Positions 50,615-57,992 of a stretch of DNA of 64,000 nucleotides are shown here, one piece after another. The stretch is taken from positions 2,559,501 through 2,623,500 of the forward strand of contig NZ_CP023344.1 of assembly GCF_002310495.1 (NCBI RefSeq), written 5' to 3'. The DNA comes from Nibricoccus aquaticus. Its GTDB lineage: Bacteria; Verrucomicrobiota; Verrucomicrobiia; Opitutales; Opitutaceae. The translations under genes and the position numbers were made by a program. Under the pieces are notes generated by a model. That model was not told where the DNA came from. It did no database searches and was given only the letters and a program-made list of their open reading frames with translations. Each line of letters opens with the position of its first letter. The first letter of the stretch is position 1.

Positions 50615-51607
50615 ATGAGCACTTATACACAGCCACAGGCAGTCCCGGTCGCCGTATCGGCACCGACGACATCTTTCATTTCTTCCGCGCGCGCCCTTTC
50701 GTGGGGCGCGATTTTCGCGGGTTCGGTCGCAGCACTGAGCGCGCATCTGCTGCTCACGTTGCTCAGTCTCGGTATCGGTCTGCAAACCGCGCAGCCGCTC
50801 ACTAACGATAATGTGGCTGCGGACATCACTGTCGCTGCGGGCATAAGCTGGACGATCAGCGCGCTGATCGCGCTGTGGATCGGTGGCTGGGTGGCGGCGC
50901 GTTTCGCGGATGTCGCCAACCACCGGGTCGGGCGTTTGCACGGTTTCGTGGTGTGGAGCCTGGCGACGGTGGTGACGTTCGCTTCGTTCACGCTCGGTGC
51001 GGGCGCTCTTGCGTCGGGCACGGCAAAACTGGCGGGTAAAACGCTTTCTGTCGCCGGTGCCGGAGTGGGGGCTGCGGCCGGTGCCGCCGCGCCTGCGGCA
51101 GGCGATGCGATTCAGGAATTCACACAGGGCAACGGAGGCGTTGTATCCAGTTTTCTCGATGAGGTGACGCCGGCGCAAAACGGCCAGAACGGCCGCGAGG
51201 GTCAGGTCAATGTTGCCAAGGCGCGCCGCGAAATCAGCTGGTCGCTCTATCGTCTGTTCGCCCAGGAGGGCGGCTCATCTTCGACTGAAAACCGCGCCGC
51301 ACTTGCGCAGACCATCGCGCAAACGACAGGTCGCAGTCAGGCGGACGCTGAGCGCATGGTGGGCGAGTGGGTCACTTCTTACGACCGGGTGAAGCAAGAG
51401 CTGCAGGCCAAGAAGGAAATGGCTGAGCAGAAGGCGCGCGAGGCTGCGGACAAGGCGGCTGATGCCGCGACGAAGACGGCGATCTGGACGTTCATCGCGT
51501 TCATCGTCGGCGCTGGTGCGGCAATCTGGGGCGGGCAGGTGGGCGCTAAACGTTGGTGGAATGCAGAGTACCCCGAAGTTTCGCGTCATCCGTTTCCACA
51601 GCCCTGA
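50615..51607 (+). CDS. Multi-span membrane protein with helical C-terminus
   Basis: 330 residues. Four to five hydrophobic helices: LSWGAIFAGSVAALSAHLLL (about 29-48), an IALWIGGWVAARF-type second pair, a Gly/Ala-rich stretch (GAGVGAAAGAAAPAAG), and a last span near residue 295-312. Between them lies a charged helical region (~170-290, KQELQAKKEMAEQKAREAAD). The first half matches a family of uncharacterised membrane proteins seen in Proteobacteria near stress genes. A possible sigma-54 promoter precedes it. The function is unknown. Confidence 0.72.
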   Translation: MSTYTQPQAVPVAVSAPTTSFISSARALSWGAIFAGSVAALSAHLLLTLLSLGIGLQTAQPLTNDNVAADITVAAGISWTISALIALWIGGWVAARFADVANHRVGRLHGFVVWSLATVVTFASFTLGAGALASGTAKLAGKTLSVAGAGVGAAAGAAAPAAGDAIQEFTQGNGGVVSSFLDEVTPAQNGQNGREGQVNVAKARREISWSLYRLFAQEGGSSSTENRAALAQTIAQTTGRSQADAERMVGEWVTSYDRVKQELQAKKEMAEQKAREAADKAADAATKTAIWTFIAFIVGAGAAIWGGQVGAKRWWNAEYPEVSRHPFPQP

Positions 51608-51727
51608 TGCGCGAGCCTGACACGGCCGCGGAATTTCAATTCGGTTCCTTGATCTATCAGCCCGCGTTGTCTCAGGACGGCGCGGGTTTTCTCTTTGGAG
51701 AAAACCGCAGCGCGGATGCGCACCTGG

Positions 51728-52138
51728 TCACATGGTCTGCCGGAAGACGTTGAGGAGTTTGCGGCTTTGGGCGGGAGTGGTGAAATCGGTCAGCGGCGTA
51801 TTCAGAAACTCGTTGTAGGCGGGGATGTCGCGGAGTTCGCGGGAGCGGAGGTCGCGGAAGGCCATGCCCCAGTCGGGGAAATTGCGCGCGGGGATGGGTT
51901 CTTTGAGGAGGACGAGCAGGTTTTTGTGGCGCGGATCGTGTTTGATGCGGGCGAAGACGGTTTCCACGTTTTGCTCCGGGCCTTCGAGCACCTGCATGAT
52001 GTTGCCGTCTTTGTAGAGGAGCAGGCCGGTCAGTTCGGATTGGGCGTTACGGGCAGAGCATTTTTGCATCAAGGCCACGAGTTCCTCCTTGGGAAGGAGG
52101 TCGGTGGCGGCGCTGACGTAAACGAGGTTGATGAGCAT
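51728..52138 (-). CDS. BLUF-domain blue-light photoreceptor
   Basis: A 136-residue stand-alone BLUF (FAD-binding) protein. The whole photocycle set is present: Tyr7 (NLVYVSAAT), Asn31 (ARNAQSELTG), Gln49 (GNIMQVLEG), Trp90 and Met92 (FPDWGMAF). KHDPRHKN (about 66-73) is also typical. The 40-residue C-terminal extension could relay the signal. No effector domain or partner gene is adjacent, so it probably acts by protein-protein interaction like other short BLUF proteins. Confidence 0.93.
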   Translation of the reverse strand: MLINLVYVSAATDLLPKEELVALMQKCSARNAQSELTGLLLYKDGNIMQVLEGPEQNVETVFARIKHDPRHKNLLVLLKEPIPARNFPDWGMAFRDLRSRELRDIPAYNEFLNTPLTDFTTPAQSRKLLNVFRQTM

Positions 52139-52214
52139 GGCGAATGACCGGTCATCGTCACGAAGGCGCGGAAGCTGAAGCCGCGCGACGGGGAGAAAAA
52201 TGCGAGGCGAGGGA

Positions 52215-52243
52215 GGGGACCACTCGCTGGCGCTCGCGGCTAC
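52215..52243. repeat. Dispersed repeat, copy 2
   Basis: GGGGACCACTCGCTGGCGCT followed by CGCGGCTAC. Related to 29391-29419. It lies between the BLUF and FKBP genes. Confidence 0.5.
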
Positions 52244-52257
52244 GCGGCGGAGGCGGC

Positions 52258-52590
52258 TCAGCCGATGGCGAGGAGTTCGACGTCGAAAACGAGAGTGGCG
52301 TTGGGCGGGATGGCGCCGGGGTAGCCGCGGGGGCCGTAGCCGAGGTGCGGAGGGATGGTGAGTTTCACTTTGTCGCCGATCTTCATAGTGGCGACGCCTT
52401 GATCCCAGCCGCCGATGACCTGCTTCGCGCCGAGGACAAAGGTGAAGGGTTCGTCGCGATCGACGGAGCTGTCGAACTTGGAGCCGTCGGTGAGCCAGCC
52501 GGTGTAGTGGACGGTCACGGAGTCGCCTTTTTTAGGGGAAGCGCCGGTGCCGGTTTTGAGGGATTCGATTTGGAGGTCGGTGGTGCTCAT
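52258..52590 (-). CDS. FKBP-type peptidyl-prolyl isomerase
   Basis: A 110-residue single-domain [36 protein letters not shown] and [20 protein letters not shown] carry the family's proline-pocket residues (Tyr, Phe, Asp, Trp, Tyr, Phe at the end). There is no signal peptide, so it is cytoplasmic. The length matches minimal FKBPs. The stretch between this gene and the DoxX gene (about 236 nt) holds no recognisable gene. Confidence 0.95.
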   Translation of the reverse strand: MSTTDLQIESLKTGTGASPKKGDSVTVHYTGWLTDGSKFDSSVDRDEPFTFVLGAKQVIGGWDQGVATMKIGDKVKLTIPPHLGYGPRGYPGAIPPNATLVFDVELLAIG

Positions 52591-52826
52591 GGGAAGGGAG
52601 TATGGAGGAGGAACGGTGAAGCGTTGAAAGATAGGTCGATTGGAATGACGACTTCAGCGGTGAGATGGGGGAGGGTCAAGAAGAGGGGCGGACGGAAGGG
52701 GCGAGACGAGAGCGGGGGAGGGCGCAGCGAGGTGAGTTATCCCGGCAGCATTTCAGATCATGAGGTGGCCACAAAAAGCGCAGAGCGCGCAAAGATGCCG
52801 ACGGCGGAAGCGCGCGGTTGGGATGC

Positions 52827-53207
52827 TCAGGAGTGTTCGCCGGGTATTCGTTTTACGGCGACCCACCAGACGGCGGCGATGAAGATGGCTTGGAAGGGCA
52901 GGCGGAGCCAGAGGGTGAGCGGGGAGAAATCGGTGCCGGGCATGTGGCCTTGGAGGGCGACGTGGAGGTTGGCGGGGAAGACGGCGATGAGCAGGGCGAT
53001 GAGGCCCCAACCGGCAGCGCGGCGAGTGGCGGCGATGAGAAGACCGATGCCGCCGAAAATCTCGGCTGCGCCACTGATCGTGTTCATGAGGTCGGGAGCG
53101 GGGAGCCAGGGAGGCATCATGCCGAGGTAAATCTCAGGGGTGCGGAAATGATTCGCGCCAGCGATGACAAAGAAGAGGGCGAGGAGCCAGCGGACGACGG
53201 GTTTCAT
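52827..53207 (-). CDS. DoxX-family membrane protein
   Basis: 126 residues with four transmembrane helices (about 5-22, 45-62, 66-84, 104-120). LALFFVIAGANHF at the N-terminus and GAAEIFGGIGLLI are typical of DoxX/DoxD-like proteins. The role is poorly defined; some take part in thiosulfate oxidation or redox stress. It ends EHS, and no partner genes are nearby. Confidence 0.82.
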   Translation of the reverse strand: MKPVVRWLLALFFVIAGANHFRTPEIYLGMMPPWLPAPDLMNTISGAAEIFGGIGLLIAATRRAAGWGLIALLIAVFPANLHVALQGHMPGTDFSPLTLWLRLPFQAIFIAAVWWVAVKRIPGEHS

Positions 53208-53361
53208 GTAGGCGTGTGACCGGATAATCTCTGGGCAGTTCGTGGGCGGGGGTGGGGCTTTAGGGAATTGGCCGGGTTCACGGATGGGGCGCGTTATGGA
53301 TGATTGTGCGTGAGGACGGGCGCGGGTTGCGTTTAGCGCGATGGCGGGAAACGGTCATTTC

Positions 53362-53547
53362 ATGAGTGATCTTTCTAAACTGACTGCGCGTGTCGAAGCC
53401 TTGGAAAAAGCCGTCCAGTCATTGCTGGGGGCGGTGAAAATCATGGAGACGATTCAAGAGGGCGGGCTCGCGGGGCCCGCGAAGAAGACGGGAAAGTCGG
53501 CCGCAAAAAAACGCGCTCCGAAGACAAAGCGCGTCGAAAAATCCTGA
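53362..53547 (+). CDS. Small coiled-coil protein with basic tail
   Basis: 61 residues: LSKLTARVEALEKAVQSLLG (about 4-23) forms a short coiled coil. It is followed by a flexible hinge and a lysine-rich tail (KKTGKSAAKKRAPKTKRVEK), a plan seen in small DNA- or RNA-associated proteins. I choose the ATG at 53362, with 53341 also in frame. It converges on araD across a small GCGTGA/TCACGC hairpin (53556-53571). Confidence 0.6.
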   Translation: MSDLSKLTARVEALEKAVQSLLGAVKIMETIQEGGLAGPAKKTGKSAAKKRAPKTKRVEKS

Positions 53548-53592
53548 GTGAGCGGGGCGTGAGGAATCACGCGCACTAGCCACGGAAATTTT

Positions 53593-54297
53593 TCAGCAGT
53601 TGCCGGTCTGGCCGTAGTAAGCGCCGGGGCCGTGCTTGCGTTTAAAGTGTTTGTTGAGGAGCTCGGCTTCGATGGTCGGGAGCTTGGGTTCGAGCTGGAG
53701 CGACATGAGCGCCATGTGGGCGATGCACTCGACGGCGATGGAAACCTCGACGGCTTTGGCGACGTTGTGGCCCCAAGTGAACGGCGCGTGGCGGTTGACG
53801 AGGACTGCGGGGAAATCGGCGGGATCAAACTTGGCGGAGGTGAAACGCTCGACGATGACGTTGCCGGTTTCCCATTCGTAGGCGGTGGCGATTTCCTGCG
53901 GGGTCATTTTGCGCGTCACGGGGATGTCTCCAAAAAAATAGTCGGCGTGTGTGGTGCCGAAAATCGGAATCGAGCGGCCGGCCTGCGCGAAAGCAGTGGC
54001 GTGCGAGGAGTGTGTATGCACGACGCCGCCGATGGATTCGAAAGCGAGGAAGAGGCGGCGGTGGGTGGGCGTGTCGGAGGACGGGCGGAGTTTTCCCTCG
54101 ACCTGTTTGCCGTCGAGATCGACGAGGACCATGTCGTCGGGCTTGAGGAAAACGTAGTCCACGCCGCTGGGTTTGATGGCGAAGATACCTTTGCTGCGGT
54201 CGATGGCGGAGGCGTTGCCGAAGGTGAGGTTGATGAGGCCGTGCTTGGGCAGGGCGATGTTGGCTTCGTAGGCTTCGCGTTTGAGTTCTTCGAGCAT
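53593..54297 (-). CDS. araD: L-ribulose-5-phosphate 4-epimerase
   Basis: A 234-residue class II aldolase-like epimerase converting L-ribulose 5-phosphate to D-xylulose 5-phosphate. FGNASAIDR (phosphate-binding), KPSGVDYVFL, metal-binding HTHSSHA, RHAPFTWG and the C-terminal KHGPGAYYGQ with the catalytic Tyr are present. araA is 8 kb away on the same strand and araB is not in the window, so the arabinose genes are split. Confidence 0.95.
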   Translation of the reverse strand: MLEELKREAYEANIALPKHGLINLTFGNASAIDRSKGIFAIKPSGVDYVFLKPDDMVLVDLDGKQVEGKLRPSSDTPTHRRLFLAFESIGGVVHTHSSHATAFAQAGRSIPIFGTTHADYFFGDIPVTRKMTPQEIATAYEWETGNVIVERFTSAKFDPADFPAVLVNRHAPFTWGHNVAKAVEVSIAVECIAHMALMSLQLEPKLPTIEAELLNKHFKRKHGPGAYYGQTGNC

Positions 54298-54430
54298 GGG
54301 GAAAGGGAAAGTAGCGAGTAGAGAGTAGGAGGAGAAGCGGACTTTACACAGAGGAGACGAGAGCAGGCGCGGAGGTCACGGAGAAAAACGGGGCGGCGGC
54401 GGGCCGCGCGAGGGACGCGGCGCTGTTCCG

Positions 54431-55468
54431 TCACGTGGTGCCGGGCAGCGGGTGGGACGGCTTGCGGGGGACGCAGAGGGAGAGGGCGACCGAGGCGGCG
54501 AGGATACCGCCGATGATGCCGAGGGACCAGGTGACGGGGAATTTCCCGCCGAAGACGTCGTTGAGCCAGACCATCTTCAAGCCGACGAAGACGAGGATGA
54601 TGCCGAGGCCGAACTTGAGGGCCCAGAATTTATGCATGACGCCGGCGAGCAGGAAGAATAGGGCGCGGAGTCCTAGGATCGCGAATACGTTGGAGGTGAA
54701 AACGATCAGCGGCTCCTTGGTGATCGCGAAGATGGCGGGGACGGAATCGACGGCGAAGACGATGTCGCTGAGCTCGATGAAGACGAGGGCGACGAGCAGC
54801 GGGGTGGCGTGGAGCACGCCGTTTTTGCGGAGGAAGAAGCGGTCGCCTTCGAGCTGCGGCGTGATGGGAATCATGCGGCGGAGCAGGCGGATGAGCGGGT
54901 TTTTCTCGGGCTCGATGGGCTTCTCGGGAGCGAAGAGGATCTTGATGCCGGTGAGGATGAGGAAGCCGCCGAAGAGGTAGATGACCCAGTGCCACTGCAT
55001 GAGGGTGGAGCCGATGGAGATAAAAATGACGCGGAAGACGAGCGCGCCAAGGATACCAAAGAAGAGCACGCGGTGCTGGTATTTCGGCGGGATGGCGAAG
55101 AAGGAAAACACCACGACGAACACGAAGATGTTATCCACCGAGAGGGATTTCTCGATGACGAAGCCCGTGAGAAATTCGAGGGCGGTCTGGTCGGCGAGTG
55201 ACGCGGCTTGTGCGGCGGTGATGCCCTCGGCGAGGAGGCGCGGGTCCTGCGGGAGTTTCCAGTGGGCGTATTTCCAGAGGCCGAAACAGAAGAGCATCGC
55301 GAGGCTGATCCAGACGATGCTCCAGGTGAGGGCTTCCTTGGTTTTGACCTCGTGGGCGTCCCGATGGAAGACGCCCAGATCGAGGGCGAGAAGGCCGAGC
55401 ACGCCGAGCGTGAAGAGGGCGTAGAACCACCAATAGTCGGCTAGCGGGAACAGGCTGTAGGCAGGCAT
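54431..55468 (-). CDS. TerC-family integral membrane protein
   Basis: 345 residues with about eight transmembrane helices. ALDLGVFHRDAHEV, FVIEKSLSVDNIFVFVVVF and LVALVFIELSDIVFAVDSVP hold the conserved membrane acidic residues of TerC proteins, which are linked to metal-ion (Mn2+) export and tellurite resistance. There is no ter operon here. It lies 42 nt downstream of the HPF gene on the same strand. The function is inferred from the family. Confidence 0.9.
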   Translation of the reverse strand: MPAYSLFPLADYWWFYALFTLGVLGLLALDLGVFHRDAHEVKTKEALTWSIVWISLAMLFCFGLWKYAHWKLPQDPRLLAEGITAAQAASLADQTALEFLTGFVIEKSLSVDNIFVFVVVFSFFAIPPKYQHRVLFFGILGALVFRVIFISIGSTLMQWHWVIYLFGGFLILTGIKILFAPEKPIEPEKNPLIRLLRRMIPITPQLEGDRFFLRKNGVLHATPLLVALVFIELSDIVFAVDSVPAIFAITKEPLIVFTSNVFAILGLRALFFLLAGVMHKFWALKFGLGIILVFVGLKMVWLNDVFGGKFPVTWSLGIIGGILAASVALSLCVPRKPSHPLPGTT

Positions 55469-55510
55469 TCAGTTGAAGGGAGTGGCTGGATACGAGGCGG
55501 CGCGCGGGAA

Positions 55511-55861
55511 TTATCGACAGATGCGGGCGGAGCGCATGTGGCGGGACGTGCGGTGGGCGCGGGAGCTAGCGCGGCCGAGGCGTTTGAGGGAGCGTTCGCG
55601 CAGGCGGTTTTCGATGTCTTCGACGGCGCGGGTGAAGGCCTGGACGGGGGTGTTATCGATGCGCTCGGTGCTGAGATCGGGGCCGGGGACGGCGACGTGG
55701 ATCTCGACGCGGAAGGGTGGGCTGGCGTCGGCGCGGTGTTCGACGAGCACGGTGGCATCGTCGATGCGGACGCGGCCGGCGAGGGCGATCAGGCGGGTTT
55801 CGATGAGGGAATCGAGGGCATGGGCGGAGCGCGTGGTGAAGTTGCGGATGGTGAGTTTCAT
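55511..55861 (-). CDS. hpf: HPF/RaiA-family ribosome hibernation factor
   Basis: 116 residues: MKLTIRNFTTRSAHALDSLI start, VLVEHRADASPPFRVEIHVA and a helix ending DIENRLRERSLKRLG give the betaalphabetabetabetaalpha fold of short hibernation-promoting factors. The basic tail (SRAHRTSRHMRSAR) may contact rRNA. The C-terminal dimerisation domain of long HPF is absent. It is divergent from nhaR. Confidence 0.82.
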   Translation of the reverse strand: MKLTIRNFTTRSAHALDSLIETRLIALAGRVRIDDATVLVEHRADASPPFRVEIHVAVPGPDLSTERIDNTPVQAFTRAVEDIENRLRERSLKRLGRASSRAHRTSRHMRSARICR

Positions 55862-55989
55862 GAGGGAGGGAAGCGGATGGTTTTGTTGAGCGGAGAGATT
55901 GACGGCGCCGAGATTAGCGCCAGAAAGCCGCTTCGACTAATACGATGTTTCAACTGAATGCTTAGGATTAAGCGAAACGAGGAACCCGC

Positions 55990-56886
55990 ATGGACTGGCT
56001 GAATTATCATCATCTGCGCTATTTCTGGACGGTCGCTAAGGAAGGCGGGCTGCGGCAGGCGGCGGAGCGGCTGCATGTGTCGCAACCCTCGATCTCGGCG
56101 CAGATCCGGGAGCTGGAGGAGGCGCTGGGCGAAAGGCTTTTCCGGCGGCAGGGGCGGGCGAATGTGTTGACCGATGCAGGGCAGATCGCGCTGCGGTACG
56201 CGGACGAGATTTTCAATCTGGGGCGGGAGCTGGCGAATGCGGTGAAGCAGAGCCCGTCGGCGCAGGCGATCCGGCTGCATGTCGGGGTGGCGGACGCGCT
56301 GCCGAAGCTGGTGACGAACGAAATCCTGAAGCCGGTTTTCGAGATGGCGCAGCAGGTGCATGTGATCTGTCGCGAAGGGAAGGCGGCGGAGTTGATCGCG
56401 CATCTGGCGGCGCACCGGCTGGACATCGTGCTGGCGGACGAGCCGGCTTCGAGTTCGCACCAAGGGCGCGTTTTTAATCATCACCTGGGCGAGTCGGGCG
56501 TGACGTTTTGCGCGGAGCGGAAGCTGGCGGCGGCGTTGAAGCGCGGTTTCCCGAAGTCGCTGAATCATGCGCGGGCGTTGCTGCCGGCGGAGACGACGGC
56601 GTTACGGCGCTCGTTGGAGAAATGGTTTCAAGCGATTGGGGTGCGGCCGCAGGTGGTGGCGGATTTCGAGGATGCGGCGCTGATGAAAGTGGTCGCGGCG
56701 GAGGGGAAGGGGTTTGTGGCGATTCCGACGATCGTGGCGACGGAAGCCACGGCGCGCTATGGGCTGCATGTGATCGGCGCGACGGATCGCTGCGTGGAGA
56801 ATGTGTACGCGATCACGGCGGAGCGGCGGATTTCGCATCCGGCGGTGACGCTGATCACGGAGGGAGCGCGGGAGCTGTTCGCCTGA
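55990..56886 (+). CDS. nhaR: LysR-type regulator NhaR
   Basis: 298 residues. The N-terminal wHTH WLNYHHLRYFWTVAKEGGLR with LHVSQPSISAQIRELEEALG is characteristic of NhaR, which responds to Na+/alkalinity in E. coli. The C-terminal ligand-binding domain follows. It is directly upstream of sbtA (31 nt), so it probably controls this Na+-coupled bicarbonate transporter rather than an NhaA antiporter, which is not present. Confidence 0.9.
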   Translation: MDWLNYHHLRYFWTVAKEGGLRQAAERLHVSQPSISAQIRELEEALGERLFRRQGRANVLTDAGQIALRYADEIFNLGRELANAVKQSPSAQAIRLHVGVADALPKLVTNEILKPVFEMAQQVHVICREGKAAELIAHLAAHRLDIVLADEPASSSHQGRVFNHHLGESGVTFCAERKLAAALKRGFPKSLNHARALLPAETTALRRSLEKWFQAIGVRPQVVADFEDAALMKVVAAEGKGFVAIPTIVATEATARYGLHVIGATDRCVENVYAITAERRISHPAVTLITEGARELFA

Positions 56887-56917
56887 GCGGAGGGAGCGCG
56901 CGCACGACTTTTTTCAT

Positions 56918-57892
56918 ATGCTCGAAAATCTACTCGATCCGCTTTTCCTGTTTTTCGTGGTCGGCTTTGCCGGCGGCGTTTTGCGTTCGGACCTGAAGCT
57001 GCCCGACGCGGTTTATCAGTTGTTGAGCACGTATCTGTTGCTCGCGATCGGGCTCAAGGGCGGCGTGCAGCTGGCGCAGGTGTCGGCGGGAGAGATTGTG
57101 ATGCCCGCGCTGGCGACGCTGGGGCTGGGGTTGTTTGTCCCGGTGGTGGTTTTTGCGGTGGCGATGCGGATCGGGAAGCTGGGGCGGGCGGATGCGGCGT
57201 CATTGGCGGCCCACTACGGATCGGCGAGTGCGGTGACGTTTGCGGCGGGGCTGGAGATGGTGCGGCGTGCGCAGATGCAGCATGAAGGGTTTTTGCCGGT
57301 GTTGCTGGTGCTGCTGGAGATCCCGGCGATCCTGGTGGCGATTTTTTTGCATCGGTCGGGCGCGAAGGCGGCGAGTGTCGCGAGCGAGAGCGGGAAGGCG
57401 GGAGAAAGTTACGGGGCGATCGTGCACGAGATTTTGCTGAACCGCTCGGTGTTTCTGCTGCTGGCGGGGATGGCGGTGGGGTTTTTGTCGGGGCCTGGGA
57501 GGTTCGCTTCGTTTGAACCGTTGTTCGTGCATGCGTTCAAACCGATCCTGGCGTTTTTCATTCTGGAAATGGGGCTCGTCGCGGCGCAGCGGATGCCGGA
57601 GATCAAGAAGGCGGGGGTGTTTCTGGTGACGTTCGGGATCGTCTGTCCGCTGATCGTCGGGGCGTTGGGCGGGTGGTTGGGATTGCTGAGCGGGTTGTCG
57701 CAGGGCGGGGCGGTGATCCTCGCGACGATGGCGGCGAGCGCGTCGTACATCGCGGCGCCGGCGGCGATCCGGGTGGCTATCCCCGAAGCGAATACGGGGC
57801 TCTCGATCGCGGCGGCGCTGGGCGTGACATTTCCCTTCAATCTGGCGCTGGGGATTCCGCTCTACATGTGGTGGGTCGGGCGGATCGGGTGA
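56918..57892 (+). CDS. sbtA: SbtA-family sodium-dependent bicarbonate transporter
   Basis: 324 residues with about ten transmembrane helices arranged as an inverted repeat: LSTYLLLAIGLKGGVQLA in the first half, YGSASAVTFAAGLEM, and ASASYIAAPAAIRVAIPEAN in the second half are SbtA/DUF897 hallmarks. It imports bicarbonate with Na+. No PII-like SbtB gene follows. The NhaR-SbtA pairing is the likely control unit. Confidence 0.9.
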   Translation: MLENLLDPLFLFFVVGFAGGVLRSDLKLPDAVYQLLSTYLLLAIGLKGGVQLAQVSAGEIVMPALATLGLGLFVPVVVFAVAMRIGKLGRADAASLAAHYGSASAVTFAAGLEMVRRAQMQHEGFLPVLLVLLEIPAILVAIFLHRSGAKAASVASESGKAGESYGAIVHEILLNRSVFLLLAGMAVGFLSGPGRFASFEPLFVHAFKPILAFFILEMGLVAAQRMPEIKKAGVFLVTFGIVCPLIVGALGGWLGLLSGLSQGGAVILATMAASASYIAAPAAIRVAIPEANTGLSIAAALGVTFPFNLALGIPLYMWWVGRIG

Positions 57893-57935
57893 GGGGGAGT
57901 TCGCCGAACAACGCAGAGAGGCATGGGTAGATTTG

Positions 57936-57964
57936 GAAAAAAGCCGGCCATAGGTCTGGCCGGC
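57936..57964 (-). terminator. Intrinsic terminator after the sigma-fusion gene
   Basis: On the minus strand GCCGGCCA/TGGCCGGC (57943-57964) is followed by six T residues, 28 nt beyond the stop codon at 57993. Confidence 0.9.
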
Positions 57965-57992
57965 GGTGTTGGGGTGGGATTCGTTTCCCGGA

